Shown: piece by piece, positions 9,892-19,304 of the stretch
Layout: every line of letters starts with the position of its first letter
Numbering within the stretch: the stretch's first letter is position 1
Origin: Achromobacter xylosoxidans
Lineage (GTDB): Bacteria; Pseudomonadota; Gammaproteobacteria; Burkholderiales; Burkholderiaceae_B
DNA: 64,000 bases
Reading direction: 5' to 3'
Assembly (NCBI RefSeq): GCF_014490035.1
Contig: NZ_CP061008.1
Coordinates: 3,906,001-3,970,000 of the forward strand
The notes under the pieces: generated by a model
Database searches by the model: none
What the model saw: only the letters and a program-made list of their open reading frames with translations
Told to the model about the DNA's origin: nothing
Translations under genes and position numbers: made by a program

Positions 9892-11625
9892 TCAAGCCTG
9901 CGTCAGCGTCGGCGCGGCATAACCGCCCGACAACTGGTGCGCGGGGACCTCGATCACTTCGCCCGTGTTGATCTTGAACACGGCCACCGCTTCGGCCAGG
10001 CGCTGCGCCTGCTCTTGCAGAGACCCCGCAGCCGCTGCAGCCTCTTCCACCAGCGCCGCGTTCTGCTGCGTCACCTCGTCCATCTGCGACACCGCGCGGT
10101 TCACCTGGTCGATGCCGCTGGACTGCTCTTCGGACGCCGCCGAGATTTCGCCCATGATGTCCGTCACGCGCTTCACCGACGCCACGATCTCCTGCATCGT
10201 TGCGCCCGCGCGCTCCACCTGCTGCGAACCCGCGCCGACCTTGCTCACCGAATCCTCGATCAGGCCCTTGATTTCCTTGGCCGCCTGGGCGCTGCGCTGC
10301 GCCAGCGAACGCACCTCGCCCGCCACCACGGCAAAACCCTTGCCCTGCTCGCCCGCGCGCGCCGCTTCCACAGCCGCGTTCAGCGCCAGGATATTGGTCT
10401 GGAACGCAATGCCGTCGATCACCGACACGATCTCGGAGATCTTGCGCGAGCTGGCCGAGATGCCTTGCATCGTGCTGACCACTTCCGACACAGCCGAACC
10501 GCCGCGCTCCGCCACGTCGGACGCGCTGGCCGCCAGCTGATTGGCCTGGCGCGCGTTGTCCGCGTTCTGCTTCACGGTCGACGCCAGCTCTTCCATCGAG
10601 GCCGCGGTTTCCTCCAGCGAAGCCGCCTGCTCTTCCGTGCGGCTGGACAAGTCCGTGTTGCCGGCGGAAATCTCGCGCGAGCCCACCGTGATTTCGTCCA
10701 CGCCGCTGCGTACCGCGGACACCGTACGAGTCAGGCTTTCCTGCATGCGCTTGAGTGCGGCGAACAACTGGCCGATCTCGTTGTGCGAACGCACTTCCAC
10801 GCGGCTGGTCAAGTCTCCGGCAGCAATCTTGTCGAAGTGCTGGCCGGCTTCCACCAAGGGGCGCACCACCAGGCGACCAAACACCAGACGCGCCAGAATC
10901 ATCAGCAACACCGCCAGACCGACGGCGACGCCCACCGCCACCATGGCGAGGTTGAAGTTGGCTTCCGCCTCGTTGATCGTCTCCTGCTGCTGGTCGCCGA
11001 TGTACTTGCCGAACTCGCTGAGCGCCTCGATGAAGGCTGCGCTACGCGGCGTGCCGTACTCGTTGTTCACCATGTAGAAGGTGGAATAGTCTTCGCTGCG
11101 CAGGGCTTCGACCATGGTATCCACGCCATCGTCGATGTACGAACGATAACGACGGACCAGGTTCATCGACAACTGACGGCCCGTATCGTCCTGCAGCATG
11201 TTCTTCTGGAAATCGGCGAAGCGGCTACGCACGCCGGTCAGCAGGTCCGTGGCGCCCTTCAAGGCCGCTGCGGCATCGCGGGCCGAGTTCTCGCCGCTGC
11301 CCCAACCGGATTCCTGCAGGTGGCGCGCGGCGACCATCAGCGCAACGCGCGCGCGCAACATGTCGCTGTTGATCACTTCGACCTGCTTCGCACGCTCGGT
11401 CAAGGCATTGACTTCGCGGATCGACTCATAGTTGTTCTGCAGGAAATACGCGGCCAGACCGCCCACCGCCGCGATCAACACGGCGAAAAACGCCATGACC
11501 CACAGCAACATGGTGCCGACGCGGGCATCGCGCAACCGCAGCTTGCGCTTCACCTTGGGTGCGCGCGCGGCCTTCTTCTTGCCGACTTTTCCGGATTTCG
11601 TACCGGACTCGAGACTCGCTTCCAT
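9892..11625 (-). CDS. Transmembrane methyl-accepting chemotaxis protein (MCP2)
   Basis: Chosen start [10 protein letters not shown] at 11625 (ATG preceded by a GGGG-rich site) gives 577 aa; the frame extends 26 codons further upstream but without receptor-like sequence. An unusually Lys-rich cytoplasmic leader ([16 protein letters not shown]) precedes TM1 ([24 protein letters not shown]). Then come a periplasmic four-helix Tar-like domain, TM2, HAMP and an MCP signalling domain with Gln/Glu methylation helices. The C-terminus ends APTLTQA, without a CheR-binding pentapeptide. The signalling-domain DNA is nearly identical to that of three other receptors here. The ligand is not predictable. 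Confidence 0.9.
   Translation of the reverse strand: MEASLESGTKSGKVGKKKAARAPKVKRKLRLRDARVGTMLLWVMAFFAVLIAAVGGLAAYFLQNNYESIREVNALTERAKQVEVINSDMLRARVALMVAARHLQESGWGSGENSARDAAAALKGATDLLTGVRSRFADFQKNMLQDDTGRQLSMNLVRRYRSYIDDGVDTMVEALRSEDYSTFYMVNNEYGTPRSAAFIEALSEFGKYIGDQQQETINEAEANFNLAMVAVGVAVGLAVLLMILARLVFGRLVVRPLVEAGQHFDKIAAGDLTSRVEVRSHNEIGQLFAALKRMQESLTRTVSAVRSGVDEITVGSREISAGNTDLSSRTEEQAASLEETAASMEELASTVKQNADNARQANQLAASASDVAERGGSAVSEVVSTMQGISASSRKISEIVSVIDGIAFQTNILALNAAVEAARAGEQGKGFAVVAGEVRSLAQRSAQAAKEIKGLIEDSVSKVGAGSQQVERAGATMQEIVASVKRVTDIMGEISAASEEQSSGIDQVNRAVSQMDEVTQQNAALVEEAAAAAGSLQEQAQRLAEAVAVFKINTGEVIEVPAHQLSGGYAAPTLTQA
9944..10660 (-). repeat. Chemoreceptor signalling-domain repeat, copy 1
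   Basis: About 717 bp encoding the MCP cytoplasmic hairpin. It aligns without gaps to copies in three other receptor genes (offsets of 2604, 4598 and 30116 bp). By eye, copies 1 and 3 differ at only a few percent of bases. Confidence 0.8.
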
Positions 11626-11720
11626 ATTATTTCCCCATCCCTCAGGAACTACTCTGACCAAATGAAAAACCACCCGGTGGACATGCCTTGTTACACGAGG
11701 CACGAACTCCGGGCGACGTA

Positions 11721-11742
11721 CATCGCGGCGCGCGCCGCGATG
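11721..11742. other. 22-bp perfect palindrome upstream of MCP2
   Basis: A perfectly self-complementary 22-bp stretch with half-site CATCGCGGCGC, between the lipoprotein gene and MCP2. It could be an operator or the stem of a terminator for the lipoprotein gene. No T-run follows on the minus strand. Confidence 0.55.
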
Positions 11743-11764
11743 CTCCCCGCTGGACTACAGGGCG

Positions 11765-12232
11765 TTATTTGCCCTGAGGCTGCAAGCCGGCCGGTTCACC
11801 CGGACCCGGTATGTAGATGGTCTGCACCTCGGGAGCCGCAGCGGGCGGCGCCATATCCTGACGCAGGTCAGGCACAGGCGCGGGTCCCAGCAGCTTCTGG
11901 CGTTCCCAGGGTTCCAGCAAGATATTGGTGCTGTCGACGAGGCGCAGCAGCCGGCCATCCGGGCCGAACTGCAGCAGCGCTTCCTTGCGGCTGTACAAGC
12001 CGTCCGCGACGAAGGTGATTTTGAAGGCCCAGAGCGCGAGCAACGTACCGTCGGTCTGCTTATAGAGTTTGTCGGGCGGGGCGGTCAGCGCACGAGAGGC
12101 CTCTTCCAGCGTCGTTTGCCCAGGGGTCAAGGTCGACAGCTTGTCCGGGTCGAAATTGTGCCCGGTCGCCGCGCAGCCAACCAGAAAGACCGCCAACACG
12201 GCCGTTGCCAGAAGATGTATATAGCCTCGCAT
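11765..12232 (-). CDS. BamE/SmpA-like outer-membrane lipoprotein
   Basis: 155-aa predicted lipoprotein: signal peptide with lipobox LVGC (Cys20 would be lipidated). The mature part begins AATGHNFDPDKLSTLTPGQTTLEEASRALTAPP, a spacing and pattern typical of small BamE/OmlA (SmpA-fold) lipoproteins (LTPG-x-T-x2-E). The C-terminus is Pro-rich and probably unstructured. It lies between two chemoreceptor genes on the same strand. It is too short in the conserved part to call BamE itself, and a role in motility is unknown. Confidence 0.75.
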   Translation of the reverse strand: MRGYIHLLATAVLAVFLVGCAATGHNFDPDKLSTLTPGQTTLEEASRALTAPPDKLYKQTDGTLLALWAFKITFVADGLYSRKEALLQFGPDGRLLRLVDSTNILLEPWERQKLLGPAPVPDLRQDMAPPAAAPEVQTIYIPGPGEPAGLQPQGK

Positions 12233-12261
12233 ACCCTACCCATTTACCGGCAAGGCCGGTG

Positions 12262-14121
12262 TCAGAAAGATTCCCAATCGTCATCCGCAGGCGCCGATCG
12301 GCGGCTTGGCGTCGTCGCGGGCTTCGCCGCTGGCGCAGCGGCCGGACGCACAGTGGGACGGCGCAGCGGCCGTGCCGCAGTCGCCCCTTCGGCCGCAGCC
12401 GGCTTGGCCCGCGCGGAATGCGTCAAACGCACGGCCGGTACCGCCTTGGCCTCTGCCGCGGGCGCGTCCGCCTGCGCCGCCGGGGCGGAGGGAGCAACCG
12501 GGGCAGCCACGCGCGCCGCCGGGCGTCGCCCCGCCAACTGATGTGCGGGGACTTCGATCACTTCGCCCGCATTGATCTTGAACACGGCCACCGCTTCGGC
12601 CAGGCGTTCGGCCTGTTCCTGCAGCGAACCTGCGGCGGCAGCCGCCTCTTCCACCAGCGCCGCGTTCTGCTGCGTCACCTCGTCCATCTGCGACACCGCG
12701 CGGTTCACCTGGTCGATGCCGCTGGACTGTTCTTCGGACGCCGCCGAGATCTCGCCCATGATGTCCGTCACGCGCTTCACCGAAGCCACGATCTCCTGCA
12801 TCGTTGCGCCCGCGCGTTCCACCTGCTGCGAGCCCGCGCCGACCTTGCTCACCGAATCCTCGATCAGGCCCTTGATTTCCTTGGCCGCCTGGGCGCTGCG
12901 CTGCGCCAGCGAGCGCACCTCGCCCGCCACCACGGCAAAACCCTTGCCCTGCTCGCCCGCACGCGCAGCCTCCACCGCGGCGTTCAGCGCCAGGATGTTG
13001 GTTTGGAACGCAATGCCATCGATCACCGAAACGATTTCAGAAATCTTGCGCGAGCTGGCAGAGATTTCCTGCATGGTATTGACCACTTCCGACACCGCCG
13101 AACCGCCACGCTCGGCCACGTCCGAGGCACTGGCGGCCAACTGGTTCGCCTGGCGTGCGTTGTCCGCGTTCTGCTTGACGGTCGAAGCCAACTGTTCCAT
13201 CGAGGCGGCGGTTTCCTCCAGAGAAGCCGCCTGTTCCTCCGTGCGGCTGGAGAGATCCGTATTGCCCGCGGAAATCTCCCGCGAACCCACATTGATTTCA
13301 TCCACTCCGCGACGCACCGACGCCACCGTGCGCGTCAGGCTTTCCTGCATGCGCTTGACCGCCGCCATCAGCATGCCGATCTCATTGGTGGAGGTCGCGT
13401 CCACGCGCACGGTGAGATCGCCGCCGGCGATCTTATCGAAACTGTCGCTGACAGCGCGCAAGGGACGCAGCACCATGCGGTTCATGAACAGGAAGGCTCC
13501 CATCCATACGGCCAAGATCAGCACGGCGAGCGCGACGTACACAATCGCCATCGTCGCCGCCTGCGAACGCGAAGACGACACCATCTCTTCGCTATAGGAG
13601 GTGATGTCCTTGGCAAATTCGGTCAGTTGCTTCGAGAATGCCCCACTCGCGGCGCCGGCCCTGGTGTTCTTCAGATCCAGGTAAGCCGCCGAATCGCCCT
13701 TGTCCAAGGCCGACATCATGGCTTGCAGCGCGTCGGCGAACCCGTTGAAGGACGAAATAAGATCGCCTTCGGCGCTCTTGCCAAGCGCCGTAGTCTTCGG
13801 GATGGCCTTGAAGGTTTCCATCTTCTTCTTGGCATCGGCGACCAGCTGCTGCACCGTGCGCGTGTTCTCGCTGGCGCCGTTGGCGTCGCCCGTGGCCCGC
13901 TGCGCGGCGGCGATGTCGGCGCGTATGGTCGCGCGCAACATCTGCGTGTAAGCGTCCTTGATCAGATTCGCCTGCTGCACGCTCAAGGTGTCCAGCGCAT
14001 TGATCGCCTCGGAGTTGGAACGCATGCTGTTCCAGCCCAGGACAATGGACACCAGCGCGGCCAGCGCCACGGCCAACTGGGCGAGCATCAAGCCCGTGCG
14101 CACCTTCAGATTGCTAAACAT
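12262..14121 (-). CDS. Transmembrane methyl-accepting chemotaxis protein with CheR-binding tail (MCP3)
   Basis: Start MFSNLKVRTGLMLAQL at 14121 (619 aa) matches the N-terminus of its neighbour MCP4 ([15 protein letters not shown]). Layout: TM1 about residues 10-32, periplasmic four-helix ligand domain, TM2 (AIVYVALAVLILAVWMGAFLF), HAMP, MCP signalling domain, then an Ala/Pro-rich flexible linker of about 90 residues ending in DDWESF. That ending is an xWxxF-type pentapeptide which in Tar/Tsr tethers CheR and CheB. This suggests a high-abundance receptor able to assist methylation of receptors lacking a tail. Confidence 0.92.
   Translation of the reverse strand: MFSNLKVRTGLMLAQLAVALAALVSIVLGWNSMRSNSEAINALDTLSVQQANLIKDAYTQMLRATIRADIAAAQRATGDANGASENTRTVQQLVADAKKKMETFKAIPKTTALGKSAEGDLISSFNGFADALQAMMSALDKGDSAAYLDLKNTRAGAASGAFSKQLTEFAKDITSYSEEMVSSSRSQAATMAIVYVALAVLILAVWMGAFLFMNRMVLRPLRAVSDSFDKIAGGDLTVRVDATSTNEIGMLMAAVKRMQESLTRTVASVRRGVDEINVGSREISAGNTDLSSRTEEQAASLEETAASMEQLASTVKQNADNARQANQLAASASDVAERGGSAVSEVVNTMQEISASSRKISEIVSVIDGIAFQTNILALNAAVEAARAGEQGKGFAVVAGEVRSLAQRSAQAAKEIKGLIEDSVSKVGAGSQQVERAGATMQEIVASVKRVTDIMGEISAASEEQSSGIDQVNRAVSQMDEVTQQNAALVEEAAAAAGSLQEQAERLAEAVAVFKINAGEVIEVPAHQLAGRRPAARVAAPVAPSAPAAQADAPAAEAKAVPAVRLTHSARAKPAAAEGATAARPLRRPTVRPAAAPAAKPATTPSRRSAPADDDWESF
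12548..13264 (-). repeat. Chemoreceptor signalling-domain repeat, copy 2
   Basis: Copy within MCP3, aligning without gaps to the copies in MCP2, MCP4 and the che-operon receptor. It is more diverged at silent sites than copies 1 and 3 are from each other. Confidence 0.75.
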
Positions 14122-14145
14122 TTCCGTATATTCCGGTAGTCGTCC

Positions 14146-14165
14146 CGGCGGCATTCATGCCGCCA
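14146..14165. other. Hairpin between MCP4 and MCP3
   Basis: GGCGGCAT / ATGCCGCC inverted repeat (stem about 6-8 bp) in the 98-bp gap between MCP4 and MCP3. No T-run follows, so it is more likely a leader structure or weak terminator. Confidence 0.4.
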
Positions 14166-14219
14166 AGCCGTAAATAGGGGGTAGCTTTACTGCGTGTGCT
14201 GCGCTGACGGATCCCTCCG

Positions 14220-16109
14220 TCAGAAAGACTCCCAATCGTCGTCCGCCACAGGCGTTGGACGTCGGCTGGCGGCTGGTGCCGCAGGCGCGGCGTCCTTGGC
14301 ACTCGTCGGGCGGCTGGCCGGCCGGCGTAGCGGACGAACGGTAGTGGCTGCTTCCGGCGCTGGCTTGGGTCGGGCGACCTGCGTCAGGCGGGGCGCAGGC
14401 GCCGCCTTCGGCGCAGGTTCCGCCGGCTGAGGCGCTTCTGCCTTGGCAGGTTCGGTGGACACCTTGCTTGCCGCTGCTGCCTGCGGCGCGGACGGAGCCG
14501 GCATGCGCGGCGCGGCGCGTTGCGACGCCAGTTGCTGCGCGGGGACTTCAATCACTTCGCCCGCATTGATCTTGAACACGGATACCGCTTCGGCCAGGCG
14601 CTGCGCCTGCTCTTGCAGAGACCCCGCAGCCGCTGCAGCCTCTTCCACCAGCGCCGCGTTCTGCTGCGTCACCTCGTCCATCTGCGACACCGCGCGGTTC
14701 ACCTGGTCGATGCCGCTGGACTGCTCTTCGGACGCCGCCGAGATCTCGCCCATGATGTCCGTCACGCGCTTCACCGACGCCACGATCTCCTGCATCGTTG
14801 CGCCCGCGCGCTCCACCTGCTGCGAGCCCGCGCCGACCTTGCTCACCGAATCCTCGATCAGGCCCTTGATTTCCTTGGCCGCCTGGGCGCTGCGCTGCGC
14901 CAGCGAGCGCACCTCGCCCGCCACCACGGCAAAGCCCTTGCCCTGCTCGCCCGCGCGAGCCGCTTCCACAGCCGCGTTCAGCGCCAGGATGTTGGTCTGG
15001 AACGCAATGCCGTCGATCACCGACACGATCTCGGAGATCTTGCGCGAGCTGGCCGAGATGCCTTGCATCGTGCTGACCACTTCCGACACGGCCGAACCGC
15101 CGCGCTCCGCCACGTCGGACGCGCTGGCCGCCAGCTGATTGGCCTGGCGCGCGTTGTCCGCGTTCTGCTTCACGGTCGACGCCAGCTCTTCCATCGAGGC
15201 CGCGGTTTCCTCCAGCGAAGCCGCCTGCTGCTCAGTGCGGCTGGAGAGGTCCGTGTTGCCCGCCGAGATCTCGCGCGAGCCCACGTTGATCTCGTCCACG
15301 CCACGGCGCACCAGCGCCACGGTGCGGGTCAGGCTTTCCTGCATACGCTTGATCGCGCCAAACAACTGGCCGATCTCGTTGGTGCTGCGCACATCGATGC
15401 GACCGGTGAAATCGCCGGCCGAAATCTTTTCAAAATGATCTCCTGCTTCACGCAGCGGGCGCAGCACGGTCCGGCTGATGAACAGCCAGCACCCAACTGC
15501 CAGGGCCAGAGCGATCGCCAGCATCACGATCGTGACCGTGCGCGACACGCCGTGGGCCGTCTCGGCCTGCACCACCAGCTCGTCGGTGGTGGAGTCGATA
15601 TGCGCCAGCACACCGCCCACCGCTTCCCTCAGCGCGGTGTTCGCCGCGCTGCCGGCATCGTTCAGGTCCAGGTAATCCTGCACGGCCATGGTCGACAACG
15701 CGGCCGCCTGACGCTTGACCACGCCGTCGAACTGTTTGTAGGCGCTTTCCAGCTTTTGATTCAGGGCATCCGAGCCTTCCAGACGCGGTGCCTTGCGGTA
15801 CGCATCCAGCGCCTGGGCGCCCTCCTGCATCAAGCCTTCCGCACGCTTGGCCTGCGAGATCGCCTGTTCGGTCTTTCCTTGTTGCAGATCCATCAGGGAA
15901 GTCGCCAGCAACAAGCGCCCGCGCAGGAACAGGATGTAGGCACGGTTCAGCTGCGAGGCTTGCGTGGAGTAGGCGTCGTTGACCCGCTCCAGCTTCTCAT
16001 TGCTCGAGTTCAGCCCCATCCACGCCACGCCATTGGATATGAACATGGCGCCCGTGAAGAGCAGCAACACCAGAACGAGACAGGTGCGGACTTTCAAGTT
16101 GACAAGCAT
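14220..16109 (-). CDS. Transmembrane methyl-accepting chemotaxis protein with CheR-binding tail (MCP4)
   Basis: 629-aa receptor beginning [20 protein letters not shown] (TM1). A Tar-like periplasmic domain follows, then TM2 ([21 protein letters not shown]), HAMP, MCP signalling domain, a long Ala/Pro/Lys linker and the C-terminal DDDWESF pentapeptide-type tail. Its linker and tail resemble those of MCP3 while its periplasmic domain differs, so the two probably sense different compounds. It lies 141 bp downstream of flgL on the same strand and may be partly read through from the flg operon. Confidence 0.92.
   Translation of the reverse strand: MLVNLKVRTCLVLVLLLFTGAMFISNGVAWMGLNSSNEKLERVNDAYSTQASQLNRAYILFLRGRLLLATSLMDLQQGKTEQAISQAKRAEGLMQEGAQALDAYRKAPRLEGSDALNQKLESAYKQFDGVVKRQAAALSTMAVQDYLDLNDAGSAANTALREAVGGVLAHIDSTTDELVVQAETAHGVSRTVTIVMLAIALALAVGCWLFISRTVLRPLREAGDHFEKISAGDFTGRIDVRSTNEIGQLFGAIKRMQESLTRTVALVRRGVDEINVGSREISAGNTDLSSRTEQQAASLEETAASMEELASTVKQNADNARQANQLAASASDVAERGGSAVSEVVSTMQGISASSRKISEIVSVIDGIAFQTNILALNAAVEAARAGEQGKGFAVVAGEVRSLAQRSAQAAKEIKGLIEDSVSKVGAGSQQVERAGATMQEIVASVKRVTDIMGEISAASEEQSSGIDQVNRAVSQMDEVTQQNAALVEEAAAAAGSLQEQAQRLAEAVSVFKINAGEVIEVPAQQLASQRAAPRMPAPSAPQAAAASKVSTEPAKAEAPQPAEPAPKAAPAPRLTQVARPKPAPEAATTVRPLRRPASRPTSAKDAAPAAPAASRRPTPVADDDWESF
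14542..15258 (-). repeat. Chemoreceptor signalling-domain repeat, copy 3
   Basis: Copy within MCP4. Over roughly 650 bp it is almost the same base for base as copy 1, including at third codon positions, which points to recent duplication or gene conversion. Confidence 0.8.
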
Positions 16110-16214
16110 GGAATATCCGAGCGTTAAGCAATGTGAGACGACAATTTCCTACCCTGCACGCACACACGGACGCCCCGGCCCCTGGCCAGTAGCGTCCGCA
16201 AAGGCGCAACTCTA

Positions 16215-16230
16215 CGCGCCCGAGGGCGCG
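16215..16230. other. Short hairpin downstream of flgL
   Basis: CGCGCCC / GGGCGCG stem with a 2-bp centre, between flgL and MCP4. The run CTTTT follows on the plus strand, opposite to the genes, so its role in terminating flgL transcripts is doubtful. Confidence 0.35.
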
Positions 16231-16250
16231 CTTTTGGACCTACCGCATTG

Positions 16251-17510
16251 CTACTTGCGGCTGAACAGGCTCGATCCCTGGATGGTCATGAACGCAGCCG
16301 AGGCCGCTTGCAACGCCACCTGGCGCAGCGCAAGCTGGCTAGCGCCCGCGTAGTAATCCAGGTCTTCGAGATCGGACAGCGATTTGCTATAGGACAGGCC
16401 CTTGTTCGTGCCGGTCGCGTCCAGCGCTTCAATTTCATTCACGCGGGCGCCGACAGACGCCGCCACGGTCTGCACATTGTCGAAATTGCTCGCCAGTTTC
16501 TTATTGGCGGTCGCCAATTCGTTGTTCAGCCTCGCAAGCGCAACCTCGTCGCCCGCGATGGGGGAATCGAGCACCTTGATCAGGCTGTCAAGCGTATTGA
16601 ACAGGTCCACGTCGGCCGACTGGATGCTCTCCACGTTGATCACGTCACCGTTCTGGGGAGCCCCCTTGATTACCACCGAGATTCCGCCAAGATCGATCGC
16701 GGAGCCCTCGGTATAAGCCGTGGGAGCTGCAGGCGGCATCGGCGTGATCACAGGCGGAACAGGCGGATTCGCGTTCGGATCCGTCGTCGTCACCCGATAG
16801 CCCATGGTGCCCGTGGCCGGGTCCGCTTCAAACTGCAAGCTGAAATTCTTGCCGATGTTGGCGCTGCCGGGCGTCACCGATACGGTGCTGAACTGGGCGG
16901 TGCCGGTGTTCGCCGCCGCAGCGGTGCTGACGTAGGCTTGCGAACCAGGGTTAGCCCGGCTGAACACGTCGCTGCCAATGTCGCTGGAGGAAACCTGGCG
17001 CGACTGGTCGATCTGCACGGTGCGTTCGCCGGTGGCTCCGCTATACACGATCTTGCCCGTGGCGTCTTGCGCGTAAGGAATCTGTCCGCCCTGGTAGCCT
17101 GAGAACAGGTACTGACCGTTGCCGTCCGTGCTGTTCGCCAGGCCGAGCAAGGCGTCGCGCGCACTCTTCAGGGCCGTCGACAGGGATTGACGGTCGCTGT
17201 CCGCGAACGTGCCGTTGCCTGCATTGATCACCCGGGTGCGCACATCAGTCAGCGCGGTCGTAACCGAATCCAGGATGTTGTTTTCCTGGGACAGGTTGGT
17301 CTTGGCAGTATTGCGGTTCAGCTGGTAGGTGGAGTTCATTGCCTGCGTCTGGGCGACGTTGATCGCCAGCGACGCCGACAGCGGATCATCCGCCGGACTC
17401 AGGAACTTGCGGCCGCTGCCCACCTGTTCGACCAGGCGGTTCATGTCGGATTCCTGAGAGAGAACGCCCTTCAGGCCATTCGAGTACATCATCGAGGTGC
17501 TCAGGCGCAT
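16251..17510 (-). CDS. flgL: Flagellar hook-filament junction protein FlgL (HAP3)
   Basis: 419-aa flagellin-like junction protein. The N-terminus MRLSTSMMYSNGLKGVLSQESDMNRLVEQVGSGRKFLSPADDPLSA and the C-terminal helix (ALRQVALQAASAAFMTIQGSSLFSRK) are the paired terminal helices shared with flagellin; the central part is variable. FlgL joins the FlgK ring to the filament. It lies 47 bp after flgK and should share its sigma-28 transcript. Confidence 0.95.
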   Translation of the reverse strand: MRLSTSMMYSNGLKGVLSQESDMNRLVEQVGSGRKFLSPADDPLSASLAINVAQTQAMNSTYQLNRNTAKTNLSQENNILDSVTTALTDVRTRVINAGNGTFADSDRQSLSTALKSARDALLGLANSTDGNGQYLFSGYQGGQIPYAQDATGKIVYSGATGERTVQIDQSRQVSSSDIGSDVFSRANPGSQAYVSTAAAANTGTAQFSTVSVTPGSANIGKNFSLQFEADPATGTMGYRVTTTDPNANPPVPPVITPMPPAAPTAYTEGSAIDLGGISVVIKGAPQNGDVINVESIQSADVDLFNTLDSLIKVLDSPIAGDEVALARLNNELATANKKLASNFDNVQTVAASVGARVNEIEALDATGTNKGLSYSKSLSDLEDLDYYAGASQLALRQVALQAASAAFMTIQGSSLFSRK

Positions 17511-17557
17511 GGTGAAGCTCCGGATTTATCTTTATTGGTCACGAGTCAATGATTCGA

Positions 17558-19231
17558 TCAGCCGCGCAGACCCAGCAACGTGTCGAACATGGTGCTGGCC
17601 ACATCAATGATGCGGGCGCTGGCTTGATACTGTTCCTGGTACAGCGACAGGCTGACGTACTCTTCGTTCAAGTTGACACCCGACACGGCCTGCTGCGCTG
17701 CGGTCTTCTGCGCGATCAGATTCCCCTGCGCGATGGCAGCAGTCTTGATTTGCGCGGTCTGCACGCCAACGGTGTTGACCACCTGGGAGAACATCTCGGT
17801 AATGTTCATCGTGCCGCGGCCCAACACCTTTGCAGTTTGCAGTTGAGCCAGCTTCAGGGCGTTCTTGCCGTTGCTGTCGCCGCCGGCGGCGTCAGCCGCG
17901 GCAATCTTGTCGGGATCCGTGATCAGCACTTGCAGGTCGCGGGCCGCGTCGCGCGTGGGGGACAAGGACCACTTGTCACCCGCCTGAGGCGGTGCGTCGA
18001 TCGTCAAGGTCACGCCCATTTCGGACCGCAGGTCGAGCGTCGCCGAGGGCGGCGTGCCGGTGGCCGGGCCGTTGTAGACTTGCGTGCCTTCCGGCATGCG
18101 CAACACCCGGTAAGAACTGCCATCGAACGAGATTTCGTAGTCTTTGGCGTTGATGTTGTTCAGATCGGTGAACTGACCGGAAATCTGCGCGTTGCCCTTG
18201 TTGTTCGCGTTCGGCACGCCCTGCGGGTTGCTGATGCCGAAGAAGTCCGTGCCGGGCTTGCCGCTTTGGTCGAGCCCTTGCTTATGCTGTTCGTTGAAGG
18301 ACAAAGCCAGGCCTACCGCCATCTGGCCCAATTGGCTCTGCATGACGTCCAGGGACGATGCCCGGAACTGGAGCAGGCCGCCGAGCTTGCCGCCGGTCAC
18401 TTCCGCATCATTCAATTCCACCGCAACCGTCTTGCCGGCGCCGGCAGGCAAGGTGTAGGCGATGACAGTACGGCTAGTATCCTGGGACGAAGACACCGCC
18501 TGCAAGGGGTAGATCGTATTGCCCGACAGCAGCGCCTGGCCGCCGTTGGCCAGCGAAATGCTGATCTTGTCGCCTTGTTCGTAGGTGGTGACGCCCACCA
18601 GCTGGTTCAGTTCCATCACCGCCTGGTCGCGCTGATCCAGGAGATCGTTCGGGGGGCTGCCGCCAGCCTTGCCCGTCGCCAGCGAAATCTGCTGATTCAA
18701 GTCGTCGATACGCGACAGATAGCTGTTGACCTGGTCGACCGTGGTCGTGATCTGCGCATTCAAACCCATGCGCTGGTTCTGCATTTCCGAATAAGCCGAA
18801 CGGATCTGCGTGGCCAGGCTATTGGCTTTTCCCAACAGATCCTGGCGTGCGGCCGGGTCAGCCGGCTTGCTGGCGACCGTGTTCATGCTGGTAAAGAAAT
18901 TGGTCAGGCCGGGAGCGATGCCCACCGTGCGGTCAGCAAACAGATTATTGATCTGCGAGACCTGGTCGAACTGGGTCTGAAGCTGGGCGCCGCTACCCTG
19001 CGCGCCGACCAGTTGCTTGTACAGGAAACTGTCGTAGCTGCGCACGACGGTGTCGACCTGCACGCCACGGCCGATGAAGCCGTTGCTGGTGGCCTGAGCG
19101 CCGGCGGTCGAAACCATGACGCGCTGGCGGTTGTACCCGGCCGTGGTGGCATTGTTGATATTGTGGCTGGTGGTGGCCAAGCCTGCCTGAGCGGCGTTCA
19201 GCCCGCCCAGTGCCAATTTATACATGTTCAT
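17558..19231 (-). CDS. flgK: Flagellar hook-associated protein FlgK (HAP1)
   Basis: 557-aa first junction protein between hook and filament. N-terminus MYKLALGGLNAAQAGLATTSHNINNATTAGYNRQRV is the rod/hook/HAP family signature; the C-terminal helix is VSGVNLNEEYVSLSLYQEQYQASARIIDVA. Start options are the ATGs at 19231 and 19225; a GGGG site lies upstream. Preceded by a clear sigma-28 promoter, so flgKL can be expressed late even though it follows flgB-J. Confidence 0.96.
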   Translation of the reverse strand: MNMYKLALGGLNAAQAGLATTSHNINNATTAGYNRQRVMVSTAGAQATSNGFIGRGVQVDTVVRSYDSFLYKQLVGAQGSGAQLQTQFDQVSQINNLFADRTVGIAPGLTNFFTSMNTVASKPADPAARQDLLGKANSLATQIRSAYSEMQNQRMGLNAQITTTVDQVNSYLSRIDDLNQQISLATGKAGGSPPNDLLDQRDQAVMELNQLVGVTTYEQGDKISISLANGGQALLSGNTIYPLQAVSSSQDTSRTVIAYTLPAGAGKTVAVELNDAEVTGGKLGGLLQFRASSLDVMQSQLGQMAVGLALSFNEQHKQGLDQSGKPGTDFFGISNPQGVPNANNKGNAQISGQFTDLNNINAKDYEISFDGSSYRVLRMPEGTQVYNGPATGTPPSATLDLRSEMGVTLTIDAPPQAGDKWSLSPTRDAARDLQVLITDPDKIAAADAAGGDSNGKNALKLAQLQTAKVLGRGTMNITEMFSQVVNTVGVQTAQIKTAAIAQGNLIAQKTAAQQAVSGVNLNEEYVSLSLYQEQYQASARIIDVASTMFDTLLGLRG

Positions 19232-19277
19232 GCTGACAATGCCCCGTATTTAACCGCTGATATGCCTGGATATCCAA

Positions 19278-19304
19278 TTAACGGCAGGAGGTGATCGGAA
19301 TTTA
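19278..19304 (-). promoter_or_regulatory. Sigma-28 promoter for flgK-flgL
   Basis: On the minus strand TAAA, then exactly 15 bases, then GCCGTTAA (consensus TAAA-N15-GCCGATAA, 7 of 8 at the -10). The TAAA box overlaps the TAA stop codon of flgJ. This gives flgKL a late promoter independent of the upstream flg transcript. Confidence 0.8.

Noticed and set aside
9937..12018. 693-codon plus-strand frame over MCP2 and similar frames over MCP3, MCP4 and the che-operon receptor
   Set aside because: They resemble one another only because the underlying receptor DNA is repeated; no ribosome site or protein-like character.
19285..19297. AGGAGGTGATC on the plus strand as a strong ribosome-binding site
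   Set aside because: No plus-strand gene follows; this is the spacer of the minus-strand flgK promoter.
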